64,000 bases of DNA from the NCBI GenBank assembly GCA_035555795.1, contig DATMGE010000039.1:26161-90160 (forward strand), read 5' to 3'. The notes under the pieces are model-generated. The model ran no database searches and was not told the DNA's origin. It was given only the letters and a program-made list of their open reading frames with translations. Position 1 is the first letter of the stretch. Each line of letters starts with the position of its first letter. Source of the DNA: RCIO01 sp035555795. Lineage in GTDB: Bacteria > Pseudomonadota > Alphaproteobacteria > Rhizobiales > Rhizobiaceae. Below, one piece after another: positions 45,796 through 55,109 of the stretch. The translations under genes and the position numbers were made by a program.

Positions 45796-47268
45796 ATGAC
45801 CGATGAAACCCAGGCGCCGCTTGCCGGCGAAGCAGACGATCATTTTCACGACGAATGCGGCGTGTTCGGCATCTTCGGCCGGCAGGACGCCGCCGCGATC
45901 GTGACGCTCGGGCTTCACGCCCTGCAACATCGCGGCCAGGAAGCGGCCGGCATCGTCTCCTATGACGGTGGACAGTTCCATGTGGAGCGCCATGTCGGCC
46001 TGATCGGCGATACGTTCACCAAGCAAGCCGTTCTCGACCGCCTGCCCGGCACGCGCGCCATCGGCCATACGCGCTACGCAACGACCGGCGGCGCCGGCCT
46101 GCGCAATGTGCAGCCCCTCTTCGCCGAACTGGCTGATGGCGGCATCGCGGTCGCCCATAACGGCAATCTTACCAACGCCATGACGGTGCAGCGCACCCTG
46201 CAGAAGCAGGGTTCGATCTTCACCTCCACCTCCGATACGGAAACCATCCTCCATCTCGTCGCCACCAGCCGCGAGAAGGACATCAATTCGCGTTTCATCG
46301 AGGCGGTAAAGACGCTTGAAGGCGCGTTCTCGCTCGTTGCCCTGACGGCCAAGAAGATGATCGGTTGCCGCGACCCGCTCGGCATCCGCCCGCTGGTACT
46401 GGGCGATCTCGACGGGGCCTGGATCCTCGCCTCCGAAACCTGCGCGCTGGATATTATCGGCGCGCGTTTCGTCCGCGACCTGAAGCCCGGCGAAATGGTC
46501 GTCGTCACCAATAAGGGCATCGAGAGCTTCTTCCCCTTCGAGCCGCAGAAATCGCGCTTCTGCATCTTCGAATATGTCTATTTCGCCCGGCCGGATTCCT
46601 CCGTCGAGGGGCGCAACGTCTATGACGTGCGCAAGAATATCGGCGTCGAGCTGGCCCGTGAGAACCCCGTGGAAGCCGACATCGTGGTGCCGGTGCCGGA
46701 TTCGGGAACCCCGGCGGCGATCGGCTTCAGCCAGGCGGCGGGCATTCCCTTCGAGCTCGGCATCATCCGCAACCACTATGTGGGCCGCACCTTCATCCAG
46801 CCGGGCGATTCGATCCGGCATATGGGCGTGAAGCTGAAGCACAATGCCAATCGCCGCATGATCGAGGGCAAGCGCGTCGTGTTGGTGGACGATTCCATCG
46901 TGCGCGGCACGACCAGCCAGAAGATCGTGCAGATGGTACGTGATGCGGGCGCGAAGGAAGTGCATATGCGCATCGCCTCGCCGCCCACCCGCGCCTCCTG
47001 CTTCTACGGCGTCGACACGCCCGAAAGGGCCAAGCTGCTCGCCTCGCGCATGTCGATCGAGGAAATGGCCGATTTCATCCGCGTGGATTCGCTGGGCTTC
47101 CTCTCCATCGACGGCCTGTACCGCGCCGTGGGAGAGGCCGGACGCAATGGCGAGATCCCGCAATTCTGCGACGCCTGCTTTACCGGCGAATACCCGACCC
47201 GGCTGACCGACATCGAGGGTTCCGACAATGTGCGGACCCTGTCGCTGCTGGCCGCCGGCGGGCAGTAA
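45796..47268 (+). CDS. purF: Amidophosphoribosyltransferase
   Basis: The 490-residue product has a 20-residue propeptide preceding the glutaminase nucleophile C21 (HDECGVFGIFG). It has HTRYATTGG, and the PRPP loop VVLVDDSIVRGTTS in the transferase half. It commits PRPP to purine synthesis. The C-terminus is complete. It ends 3 bp from the convergent DoxX gene. Upstream open frame from 45403 overlaps cvpA and is not used. Confidence 0.96.
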   Translation: MTDETQAPLAGEADDHFHDECGVFGIFGRQDAAAIVTLGLHALQHRGQEAAGIVSYDGGQFHVERHVGLIGDTFTKQAVLDRLPGTRAIGHTRYATTGGAGLRNVQPLFAELADGGIAVAHNGNLTNAMTVQRTLQKQGSIFTSTSDTETILHLVATSREKDINSRFIEAVKTLEGAFSLVALTAKKMIGCRDPLGIRPLVLGDLDGAWILASETCALDIIGARFVRDLKPGEMVVVTNKGIESFFPFEPQKSRFCIFEYVYFARPDSSVEGRNVYDVRKNIGVELARENPVEADIVVPVPDSGTPAAIGFSQAAGIPFELGIIRNHYVGRTFIQPGDSIRHMGVKLKHNANRRMIEGKRVVLVDDSIVRGTTSQKIVQMVRDAGAKEVHMRIASPPTRASCFYGVDTPERAKLLASRMSIEEMADFIRVDSLGFLSIDGLYRAVGEAGRNGEIPQFCDACFTGEYPTRLTDIEGSDNVRTLSLLAAGGQ

Positions 47269-47271
47269 GCC

Positions 47272-47679
47272 TCAGGCATCGGACCTTTCGAAAAACCTGG
47301 CCCGGACGGCAAGGCGCTTGCCCGGACCGTGGACGGCTGCATAGAGCAGCCCGGCCAGGAAGACGAAGTGGTCGATGAAGAAGCCGAACTCCATCTGGTT
47401 GCTCTCCCAGGCCGCCGGCCCATGGAAGGCGAATGCCAGGAAGATGACGTAGACGCCGGCAAGCAGCGCCGCTTCGCTGAAGAACGCACCCGACAGGAAT
47501 GCGGCGACAAGCGCGACTTCAAAGAAAGCAGCCACCCAGGCAAAGAACAGCGGCGCCGGAAAGCCGATGGATGCGATATAGCCGGCCGTATCTTCCATGC
47601 CGGCAAATTTGAAGAAGGCGGCCATTGCGAAAGCACCGGCGAAGATCAGCCGGGCGACGAGTATCGCGATCATGCGCAT
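47272..47679 (-). CDS. DoxX-family membrane protein
   Basis: The 135-residue product has four membrane helices, with the family pattern VARLIFAGAFAMAAFFKFAG, then GYIASIGFPAPLFFAWVAAF and a last FFIDHFVFLAGLLYAAV helix. The ATG at 47679 has GGAG 8 bp upstream. The function of DoxX proteins is generally unclear; some link to redox or thiosulfate metabolism. Confidence 0.83.
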   Translation of the reverse strand: MRMIAILVARLIFAGAFAMAAFFKFAGMEDTAGYIASIGFPAPLFFAWVAAFFEVALVAAFLSGAFFSEAALLAGVYVIFLAFAFHGPAAWESNQMEFGFFIDHFVFLAGLLYAAVHGPGKRLAVRARFFERSDA

Positions 47680-47850
47680 ATTTTTGCTCCGTCTCGGTTT
47701 GAACCTGAGGACGTTGCAGGATCGCCATTTCCGACATCCGCCGACGAACTTGTCGCACATTGGCGCCGGCGGCCTGCTTCGGGGTTTCACAAGCGGCGAT
47801 TCCATCCTATCAGGTGCCGCTGAACGAACGGCCGAACCCGGAGATCCGGC

Positions 47851-48594
47851 ATGACCTCTCTCGATCTTTCAGGGCGCGTTGCGCTCGTGACCGGCGCATC
47901 GCGCGGCATCGGCTATTTCATCGCGCGCGAGCTTGCGGCGGCGGGCGCGCATGTGCTGGCCGTCGCCCGCACCGTGGGCGGACTCGAGGAACTGGATGAC
48001 GAGATCAAGGCGGCGGGCGGCAGCGCAACGCTGGTCCCGCTCGACCTGACGGACATGCCGGGCATCGACCGCATCGGTGCCGCCATCCACGACCGCTGGG
48101 GCAAGCTCGACATCCTCGTCGCCAATGCCGGCGTGCTGGGAACGATCTCGCCGCTCGGCCATGTCGAGGCGAAGGTGTTCGAGAAGGTGATGGCGATCAA
48201 CGTGACGGCGACATGGCGCCTGATCCGCACCGTCGATCCGCTGCTGCGCCTTTCCGATGCCGGCCGGGCCATCATCGTTTCATCCGCCGCCGCCCATTCC
48301 GCGCGCGCCTATTGGGGCCCCTACGCGGCATCGAAGGCCGCCGTGGAAGCCATGGCGCGCTCCTGGGCCGACGAGGCCAGCAACACGCCGCTGCGGATCA
48401 ACTCGGTCAATCCCGGCGCGACGCGCACGGCGATGCGCGCACTGGCCATGCCGGGCGAGAATCCCGACACGCTGCCGCATCCTTCGGAGGTCGCGCGCAG
48501 GATCGTGCCGTTGGCCAGCCCGGCGCTGGCCGAGACCGGCATGATCTTCGACGTGCCGCAGAACCGTTTCCTCGCCTACCGCCTGCCGGAGTAA
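47851..48594 (+). CDS. SDR-family oxidoreductase
   Basis: The 247-residue short-chain dehydrogenase has cofactor motif VTGASRGIGY, NAGVLG, the catalytic serine before YAASKAAVEAM, and a C-terminal GMIFDVPQNR. It resembles YciK-type reductases found next to purF in many alphaproteobacteria. The substrate is unknown. It is followed 9 bp later by a methyltransferase gene. Confidence 0.88.
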   Translation: MTSLDLSGRVALVTGASRGIGYFIARELAAAGAHVLAVARTVGGLEELDDEIKAAGGSATLVPLDLTDMPGIDRIGAAIHDRWGKLDILVANAGVLGTISPLGHVEAKVFEKVMAINVTATWRLIRTVDPLLRLSDAGRAIIVSSAAAHSARAYWGPYAASKAAVEAMARSWADEASNTPLRINSVNPGATRTAMRALAMPGENPDTLPHPSEVARRIVPLASPALAETGMIFDVPQNRFLAYRLPE

Positions 48595-48603
48595 CGGCCA
48601 GCC

Positions 48604-49380
48604 GTGGCGCAATCGCACACGCATTCGCCGAATTACGGCTATGTCGTCGCCACGGCGCGGCGTCTCCTGCCGCAAGGCGGTCGGGTGCTCGATTTCGGCT
48701 GCGGGCGCGGCAACATCGTCGCCCTGGCGATGGACGATGCGCCCGAACTCGACATCTGCGGCGCCGATACGTTCCAGGACTATTATGCAAGCTGGATGGC
48801 CGACATCCCCGCGCAGGTCGCGTCGCGCATCTTCCGCATCGAGGACGGCCGGCTGCCCTTCCCCGATGCGAGTTTCGACGGCGTGGTCAGCAATCAGGTG
48901 TTCGAGCATGTCGCCGATGCGGCGCCCGCGCTGGCGGAGATCGCCCGCGTCCTGAAGCCGGACGGTTTCTTCCTCGCGCTTTTCCCTACTGCGCAGACAT
49001 GGTTCGAGCCTCATAGCGGCATCTATTTCGCGCACTGGATGAAGGATCACACGCGGCAGAAGCGCTATCTCGCCGCCTGCCATCGGCGCGGGCGCGGCTA
49101 TTACAGGGAAAATGCCACGCCGGAACGCTGGGCGGACTTCATGAGCCACACCATCCGCAAAGAGTGTCACTATCGCACGAACCGCGAGATCGGCCGGCTC
49201 TGGCGCGCGGCCTTCGGGCAGGCGCCGCGCTCGCTGGCGGCCGACTACATGCGCTTTCGCGTCGCCGTGCATCCCCGTTTCGGCCGCTTCGCGCGCCTTG
49301 CCGCACCGGCCAGCCCGCTTCTCGCCCTTATCTGCCACATCCGCGCCGGCGTGGTGTTGCTGGCGCGCAAGCCTGGCTGA
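48604..49380 (+). CDS. Class I SAM-dependent methyltransferase
   Basis: The product has 258 residues from GTG 48604. SAM motif VLDFGCGRGNI lies at 28-38, NQVFEHVADAAPALAEIARV is the UbiE/Methyltransf_11 post-motif region, and KPDGFFLALFPT follows. The C-terminal half is longer than a minimal methyltransferase and may bind the acceptor. The substrate is unknown. It is probably cotranscribed with the SDR gene. Confidence 0.82.
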   Translation: MAQSHTHSPNYGYVVATARRLLPQGGRVLDFGCGRGNIVALAMDDAPELDICGADTFQDYYASWMADIPAQVASRIFRIEDGRLPFPDASFDGVVSNQVFEHVADAAPALAEIARVLKPDGFFLALFPTAQTWFEPHSGIYFAHWMKDHTRQKRYLAACHRRGRGYYRENATPERWADFMSHTIRKECHYRTNREIGRLWRAAFGQAPRSLAADYMRFRVAVHPRFGRFARLAAPASPLLALICHIRAGVVLLARKPG

Positions 49381-49390
49381 CGCAGCGCCG

Positions 49391-50272
49391 TCAGGACATG
49401 ACGTCTTCGCCGGGGTGCTCCACGGGCGGTCTCGACGCGAGCGAGCAGCCGGCGCTGGCGACGATCATCATGCAGACCGCCATCCATTGCATTGGCGTCA
49501 GCCGCTCACCCAGCATGAAGAAGCCGACAAGTGCCGCGATCGCCGGGGCGCTGCTGGTGACGAGGCCGAACAGCCGGCTGCTCAATTTCTCCAGCGCGCG
49601 CATTTCGAGATAATAGGGCAATGCGCTGGAAAGCACGGCCACGACCGCGCCTAACAACAGCACCTCCGGAAGCAGGAGGTTCCCGCCGGCAACGGATATG
49701 CCGGCCGGCAAGGTGACGAGACAGGCGATCGCCATTCCCACCGCCACGGCAACCCCGCTCTCCGCCTCGGCGGCGCGCTTGCCGAAGAGAATGTACAGCG
49801 CCCAGCATGTCGCCGCACCAAGCGCATAGACCACCCCGGCGGGATCGACGCTCGTTCCGGCGGCCCCCGGCCATGGCATCAGGAGAAGCAGGCCGGCGAC
49901 GGCCAGCGCGAACCAGAGGAAATCCCTTGTGCTGCGCGAGGTCAGCAGAACGACCGCCAGCGGGCCGCAGATCTCGATGGTCACGGCGATGCCGATCGGG
50001 ATCCGCGCGATGGCCCAGTAGATGAGAAGGTTCATGCCGCCCAGCGCGATCCCGTAGAGCGCCATCCACAGCGCCTGCCGCCGCGTGAAACGCGCCGACC
50101 AGGCTCGCGCCACGACGAGCAGAATGATGGCGGCAATGCTCGTGCGAAGCGCCGCCACACCTTCCGGCCCGACAAGAGCGAACAGGCTTTTGCCAAGCGC
50201 GGCGCCGATATTGACCGAAGTCAGCGCAATGACAATTGCGAGGCTTGCAAGAGGAACCGTTCGGGCGCGCAT
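49391..50272 (-). CDS. EamA-family exporter (RhtA-like)
   Basis: The product has 293 residues from the ATG at 50272 and about ten membrane helices in two EamA repeats. It opens with a helix near VNIGAALGKSLFALVGPEG, and the second repeat has ALGAATCWALYILFGKRA. RhtA-type members export threonine or homoserine. The specificity here is inferred only from this general pattern. Confidence 0.83.
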   Translation of the reverse strand: MRARTVPLASLAIVIALTSVNIGAALGKSLFALVGPEGVAALRTSIAAIILLVVARAWSARFTRRQALWMALYGIALGGMNLLIYWAIARIPIGIAVTIEICGPLAVVLLTSRSTRDFLWFALAVAGLLLLMPWPGAAGTSVDPAGVVYALGAATCWALYILFGKRAAEAESGVAVAVGMAIACLVTLPAGISVAGGNLLLPEVLLLGAVVAVLSSALPYYLEMRALEKLSSRLFGLVTSSAPAIAALVGFFMLGERLTPMQWMAVCMMIVASAGCSLASRPPVEHPGEDVMS

Positions 50273-50409
50273 ATGCCGCTTATCGGGTGCTTCCCGCCGG
50301 GGCACAAGCGTCTCATCACGATCGAGGCATCAAGCCCTTTGCATTGGCGCAAATCGGGATAAAATATGCGATGAACTCGCAGCCTGCCCGGATGCTTACG
50401 GAGAACGCC

Positions 50410-50799
50410 ATGCGGCGCAAGAATATCCTGACCCTGGCCCTTGTTGGCGCAACCCTTGCGCTGGCCGCTCCGGGGCTTGCCTCCGCGCAGGATCTCAAGG
50501 CGCTGCCCGGCGGCGGCGGCCTGAAGGACGTGCCGACCTTCCATGACCTGCCCGGCGTCCAGATGAAGCTGAATGGCGCGGGCGGCGCGCCGCAGGGCAA
50601 CTGCGTCGAACAGGAAGTCAATGCCTACGATTCCCGCGGCTATTACGAAGGCCTGGCCACGGAAACCCGGTGCAAGTTTGGCCGATTCTCGATCGGAACC
50701 GTGCGGTCCGGCAACATCAACCGGAACAGCATCCCCGGCATGACGCAGTTTCACGGCCACTATCATCCCGCCCCGCAGGAATACCGTCCCGGCAATTGA
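50410..50799 (+). CDS. Unknown small secreted protein
   Basis: The product has 129 residues from the ATG at 50410 (GGAGA upstream). The signal peptide ends near residue 26 (ASA/Q), followed by a glycine-rich GGGGLKDVP stretch. The core has two cysteines (GNCVEQEV and ETRCKFG), which could form a disulfide, and the C-terminus is HYHPAPQEYRP. I know no matching family. It is probably periplasmic, and divergent from the EamA exporter. Confidence 0.62.
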   Translation: MRRKNILTLALVGATLALAAPGLASAQDLKALPGGGGLKDVPTFHDLPGVQMKLNGAGGAPQGNCVEQEVNAYDSRGYYEGLATETRCKFGRFSIGTVRSGNINRNSIPGMTQFHGHYHPAPQEYRPGN

Positions 50800-50836
50800 T
50801 GCCGCCGGACGCATCGACCTTCGCGTGGCGATCCTT

Positions 50837-50931
50837 GGAGCAATTCAAGCAAAGGTGCATAGCGGGCTTGCGTCCGCAATTGCGCTAGGACAGGGGGATA
50901 GAGCATTCACGCGAAAGCGCAAATGCTCTAG
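50837..50931 (+). repeat. Intergenic mosaic repeat (copy C, different module order)
   Basis: A first module, GAGCAATTCAAGCAAAGGTG and on through GCGTCCGCAATTGCG, is followed by a palindromic one, TAGAGCATT ... AATGCTCTAG. The first module is not present in the copies at 11163 and 62142, but the CTCTAG-ended palindrome is shared. It lies between the secreted-protein gene and the acyltransferase gene. Confidence 0.6.
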
Positions 50932-51003
50932 CTTCCCTTCTCCGGAGCGTGGCGTCGCGGCGCGCGTTTCGGCTGATCCGGTGATCTCGGGAGGAGATGC
51001 GGC

Positions 51004-51693
51004 ATGTTCCTGTCCCTGACGCTGATCGCGCTTGTGCTGGCGGGCTATGTCGCCTGGGCGATCGGCCATGCATGGTGGCGGGGGCGCAGCTTCCACCAGT
51101 CCCTGCTCTATCTGCCGCTGAAGGTGTTCTTCCGCATCAGCGAGGGACAGCCGGCGCCGCTGCGTTCCGACCCGCCGGTGATCTATGCGATCCTCCACCA
51201 GTCCCGGCTCGACCCGGCCTTGATGCTGTCGCTGTTGCCGTCCGATACGCTGCACATCCTCGATGAGACTTCGGCGCGATCTTTCTGGCTGGAGCCCTGG
51301 CGCGAGATGGCGCGCACCATCGCCTTCAACGCACGCCACATCTTCGTCAGCCGCCGGCTGGTGCGCATGCTCAAGGGCAAGGGCCGGCTCGCGGTCTACC
51401 TGCCGGACGGCGTCGATCCGGATACGCGGCCGTTCCGGCTCTATCGCGCGGTGGCGCGCATTGCGCAGACGGCCGGCGCCGAGATCGTCGCCGTTTCAGT
51501 GCGCGGCTCGCGCGACACGACTTTCGCCCATGAACGGCACAAGGGGCAGCACATGCTCCCTCGCCTCTCGATCACCGCGCTGCCGGCGCTCAGCGTGGAC
51601 GCATTGCGCGCACGCTCAGCGAGCACGCCACCCAGCGCCGCGCGCGCCTTGCACGAGCGCCTGCTCGAGGCTGACGGGCAGGTGGTGATCTGA
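51004..51693 (+). CDS. PlsC-like 1-acylglycerol-phosphate acyltransferase family protein
   Basis: The 229-residue product has one N-terminal membrane helix (1-20). The acyltransferase HX4D motif lies at H65-D70 (HQSRLD), and YLPDGVDPDTRPFRLYRAVA stands where FPEGTRS occurs in PlsC. The changed second motif sets it apart from PlsC, suggesting an Aas-like or other acceptor specificity (inference). The start follows GGGAGGAG. It is convergent with pssA. Confidence 0.78.
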   Translation: MFLSLTLIALVLAGYVAWAIGHAWWRGRSFHQSLLYLPLKVFFRISEGQPAPLRSDPPVIYAILHQSRLDPALMLSLLPSDTLHILDETSARSFWLEPWREMARTIAFNARHIFVSRRLVRMLKGKGRLAVYLPDGVDPDTRPFRLYRAVARIAQTAGAEIVAVSVRGSRDTTFAHERHKGQHMLPRLSITALPALSVDALRARSASTPPSAARALHERLLEADGQVVI

Positions 51694-51699
51694 CCGAAG

Positions 51700-52557
51700 T
51701 CAGCCGGGCTGGTTTTCAGTGGTCTCCGCGGCCGCCCCTGCATCTGCCAGCGCCGCTTCCTTCTTCTCGCGCCGCACATAGGCGCGGATCGAGAAGGGAA
51801 TGAAGATCAGATAGGCGATGGCGGACCCCGCAAGCGTGTACCAAGTGTAGCTGACCAGCAGCAGCACATAGAGCACGACGAGAAGCATGACCGGCATGAC
51901 GAGATCGCGGCGGATGCGCGTGCTGGTCTTGCCGGAATAGATGCGCAGGCCGCTGACCATGAGCACTGCGATCATCACCGTATAGGCGCAGGCGAGGAAG
52001 CCGAACGCCTTGCCCACCGGAAAGCCGATGAAGCCCAGATAGACCGGCAGCATGACGAGGATCGCGCCGGCGGGCGCGGGTATGCCGACGAAATAGTCGG
52101 CCTGCCAGGCGGGCCGGTCGAGGTCTTCCGCCATCACGTTGAAACGCGCCAGCCTGAGCGCACAGGCGATGGCGAAGAGAAGCGCCGCGATCCAGCCGAA
52201 GGAACCTGCCTCGAGCAGGATGAAGGCATAGAGAACGAGTGCGGGCGCAACGCCGAAATTGACGATGTCGGCAAGCGAATCCATCTGCGCGCCGAACTTG
52301 GACGATGCCTTGAGCAGCCGCGCGGCGCGCCCGTCGATGCCGTCCAGAATCGCGGCGATGATCACCATCGCCACGGCAAGCTCGTAGCGGCCCTCGAAGG
52401 CGAGGCGAATGCCCGACAGACCGGCGCAGATCGACAGTACCGTGATGACGTTCGGCACGAAGAGCCGGATGGGAATCTCGCGGATGCGCGCGCCCTGCAT
52501 GCGCTTCTGCTGTGCGGGTTGGTCTGACGGCTCTGGAGCTTGATCGTTCATCCGCAT
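51700..52557 (-). CDS. pssA: CDP-diacylglycerol-serine O-phosphatidyltransferase
   Basis: The 285-residue product is a CDP-alcohol phosphotransferase with the full motif D75-G-x2-A-R-x8-G89-x3-D93-x3-D97 (DGRAAR ... MDSLAD). Several membrane helices follow. It makes phosphatidylserine, which Psd next door converts to phosphatidylethanolamine. The start at 52557 is 4 bp past the psd stop (52551 is possible). Confidence 0.93.
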   Translation of the reverse strand: MRMNDQAPEPSDQPAQQKRMQGARIREIPIRLFVPNVITVLSICAGLSGIRLAFEGRYELAVAMVIIAAILDGIDGRAARLLKASSKFGAQMDSLADIVNFGVAPALVLYAFILLEAGSFGWIAALLFAIACALRLARFNVMAEDLDRPAWQADYFVGIPAPAGAILVMLPVYLGFIGFPVGKAFGFLACAYTVMIAVLMVSGLRIYSGKTSTRIRRDLVMPVMLLVVLYVLLLVSYTWYTLAGSAIAYLIFIPFSIRAYVRREKKEAALADAGAAAETTENQPG

Positions 52558-52561
52558 GCCA

Positions 52562-53260
52562 TCAAGATACGTGAACGACGGGCGCGGCCTGCCCGTCGCC
52601 AAACATGGCGATGATCGTCTCGCCGCCCACGGCCGTCTGTCCGACGGCGACGCGCGGCACCGCGCCTGCCGGCAGGTAGACATCGAGCCGCGACCCGAAG
52701 CGGATCAGTCCGAACCGCTCGCCGGCAAGCAGTTCCTCTCCCCCGTCCGTCCAGCAGACGATGCGCCGGGCAACGAGACCCGCCACCTGCACCACGGCCA
52801 GCGTCCCGTTCGGGCTTTCGATCACCACGCCGTTGCGCTCATTCTCGGTGCTGGCCTTGTCGAGTTCCGCATTGAGGAACTTTCCGGGGCGATATTCAAC
52901 CCGCGCCACGCGCCCGCGCGCCGGCGCCCGGTTGATGTGGCAGGAGAAGACATTCATGAACACCGAGACGCGCGTCATCTCGGCGCTGCCCAGCGCCAGT
53001 TCGCGCGGCGGAACGGCAGCACCGACAAAGGAAACGACGCCATCGGCGGGGCTGACCACCAACTGGTCGTCCACCGGCGTGACGCGGGCGGGATCACGGT
53101 AGAAATAGGTGCACCACGCCGTCAGGATCAGCCCGATCCAGAAAAGCGGCTGCCAGATGAAGGCGAGCACGATCGTGACAATGGCGAAACCGGCAATGAA
53201 CGGATAGCCCTCGCGATGGATCGGCACCAGCGTGTTGCGGATGGTGTCGGCAATCGACAT
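52562..53260 (-). CDS. psd: Phosphatidylserine decarboxylase proenzyme
   Basis: The 232-residue product is of the short PSD form. A hydrophobic N-terminal region is followed by SPADGVVSFVG, VFMNVFSCHINRAPARG and the self-cleavage site FGS (G189-S190) that yields the pyruvoyl cofactor. The ATG at 53260 fits the family start. It is upstream of pssA in a two-gene leftward operon. Confidence 0.94.
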   Translation of the reverse strand: MSIADTIRNTLVPIHREGYPFIAGFAIVTIVLAFIWQPLFWIGLILTAWCTYFYRDPARVTPVDDQLVVSPADGVVSFVGAAVPPRELALGSAEMTRVSVFMNVFSCHINRAPARGRVARVEYRPGKFLNAELDKASTENERNGVVIESPNGTLAVVQVAGLVARRIVCWTDGGEELLAGERFGLIRFGSRLDVYLPAGAVPRVAVGQTAVGGETIIAMFGDGQAAPVVHVS

Positions 53261-53341
53261 CGGCAATTTTCCTTTCAGTGGACGGGGTTGCTTAGCGAAA
53301 AGCGCCCTTTCCCGCAATGAAGCAACGAATCTTTGGTTGCG

Positions 53342-54928
53342 TCAGCTTCGCGCAGGGAGCTCGATCCGTCGCGTGATGCCGATGGCGGCGAGGAAGGCTT
53401 CGTCATGGCTGACCACCAGAAGCGCGCCATCATAAGCGCGAAGCCCCGCTTCAACCGCCGCGATCGAATCGAGATCGAGATGGTTGGTGGGCTCATCCAG
53501 CACCAGCAGATAGGGCGGGGTCGGCCCGCCGAGCGCGCAGGCAAGCCCTGCCCGCAGCATCTGTCCGCCGCTGAGTTCCGAGACGCGCTGCAATGCGGCA
53601 TCCGCACGGAACATGAAGCGGGCAAGCGCGGCGCGGCAGGCATTCTCGCTGCTCTCGGGGTTGAGGCGGCGGAAATTGTCGCGGATGGTGGCTTCCGCAT
53701 CGAGCAGTTCCACGCGCTGGTCGAGCATGGCGAAGCGCTCGGTGACGCGCATCTCGCCCGAGAGCGGCGCCAGCTTCCCGGCAATGAGCGACAGGAGCGT
53801 CGTCTTGCCCGAGCCGTTCGGCCCCGCGAGCGCGATCCGCTCGGGCCCGGTAATGGTCAGCGAAAGATCGCCGATGACTGGATTTTCAGGCATATAGCCG
53901 ACGCTGACGCGGTCGAGCGCCAGCACCGTGCGGCCGGCAGGCAGGACGGTGGCGGGAAGCGTGACCGACAATGGCGTCAGCACCTCCACCCGCGCCCGCG
54001 CGGCCTCCAGCGCCTCCTGCGCCTCGCTGTCCTGCCGCTCCGCCAGGCGCGCCTGGGCACCGCCGGTCTGTTCGCTGCGCGCCTTCATGCCACCCAGCAG
54101 GATTTTAGGCGCATCGCCGCGGGCGGCCTTCCGGCGTCCGGCGCCATCCTTGCGCGCCTTGCGCTCCGCGATGGCCTGGGCGGCCTGGCGGGCCTCGGCA
54201 GCTTGCTTGCCGGCCTCCGCCAGGTCACGTTGCGCAGCGTCGAGCTCCAGTTCCTTGCGCGCCCGATAGGTGCTCCAGCAGCCGCCATAGCGGCTCGCGC
54301 CCAGCGACGTCAGTTCCACGATCGCGTCCATCGCCTCCAGCAATTCGCGGTCGTGGCTCACCACCATCGCTCCACCCCGCCACCCGGCCAGCAGCGCATG
54401 CACGGCCGCACGGCCGTCGCGGTCGAGATTGTTCGTGGGTTCGTCGAGTACGAGAATGTCCGGCGCGCGGAAAACGAGCGCGGCGAGCGCCACGCGCGTC
54501 CGCTGGCCGCCGGAGAGCGCGGCCAGCGGCGTCTGCGGCGGCACGGCAATGCCAAGGCGCGCAAGCGCCGCCTCAATTCGGGCCTCGACCGTCCAGTCGG
54601 CCTCGGCGAGTTCCTGTGCAGTCGCCTCGCCCTGTTCGGCGCGCGCCAGCACTGCCAGCGCGGCGCGCGCGCCGAACCGGTCGGCAACGGTCTCGTCCGG
54701 CCCCGCCTGCAATTCCTGGCGCAGAACGGCCACCGCGCCGTCGACCGACACAGTCCCGTGCGCGGGCTGCAACTCGCCGGCAACGAGACGCAGAAGCGTC
54801 GACTTGCCGGTGCCGTTGCGGCCGACGAGACCGACGCGCTCGCGGCCGAAGCTCAGGTCGAGATGGGAGAAGAGTTCGCGCCCGTCAGGCGCGGTGTAGG
54901 CAATGTCCGAAAGAACGATGGATGGCAT
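53342..54928 (-). CDS. ABC-F family ATPase (528 aa)
   Basis: The tandem soluble ABC protein has Walker A GRNGTGKST (37-45) and GPNGSGKTT, signatures LSGGQRTRVALA and LSGGQMLRAGLA, Walker boxes VLDEPTNNLD and VLDEPTNHLD, and a basic inter-domain linker (RQAAQAIAERKARKDGAGRR). It lacks the long C-terminal coil of the other ABC-F gene (14513-16387). Some ABC-F proteins protect ribosomes from antibiotics; others aid translation. It is divergent from a nucleotidyltransferase-like gene. Confidence 0.87.
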   Translation of the reverse strand: MPSIVLSDIAYTAPDGRELFSHLDLSFGRERVGLVGRNGTGKSTLLRLVAGELQPAHGTVSVDGAVAVLRQELQAGPDETVADRFGARAALAVLARAEQGEATAQELAEADWTVEARIEAALARLGIAVPPQTPLAALSGGQRTRVALAALVFRAPDILVLDEPTNNLDRDGRAAVHALLAGWRGGAMVVSHDRELLEAMDAIVELTSLGASRYGGCWSTYRARKELELDAAQRDLAEAGKQAAEARQAAQAIAERKARKDGAGRRKAARGDAPKILLGGMKARSEQTGGAQARLAERQDSEAQEALEAARARVEVLTPLSVTLPATVLPAGRTVLALDRVSVGYMPENPVIGDLSLTITGPERIALAGPNGSGKTTLLSLIAGKLAPLSGEMRVTERFAMLDQRVELLDAEATIRDNFRRLNPESSENACRAALARFMFRADAALQRVSELSGGQMLRAGLACALGGPTPPYLLVLDEPTNHLDLDSIAAVEAGLRAYDGALLVVSHDEAFLAAIGITRRIELPARS

Positions 54929-55109
54929 GGATACGGATTTCCCCGGTGGCAAGGCGAAGCGGCGTTGCGTTCGGGCTGAAATCCATTGCTGCACACATCC
55001 TGTTGTCGTTGCGGTCAGCACAATCTAGGCGCTGCCGCCGCGCGGTTCAACCGCAACACGGGAGACGCCGCAATTGACCTTGCCTCTCCTGCCGAATAGC
55101 TGACGGAGG

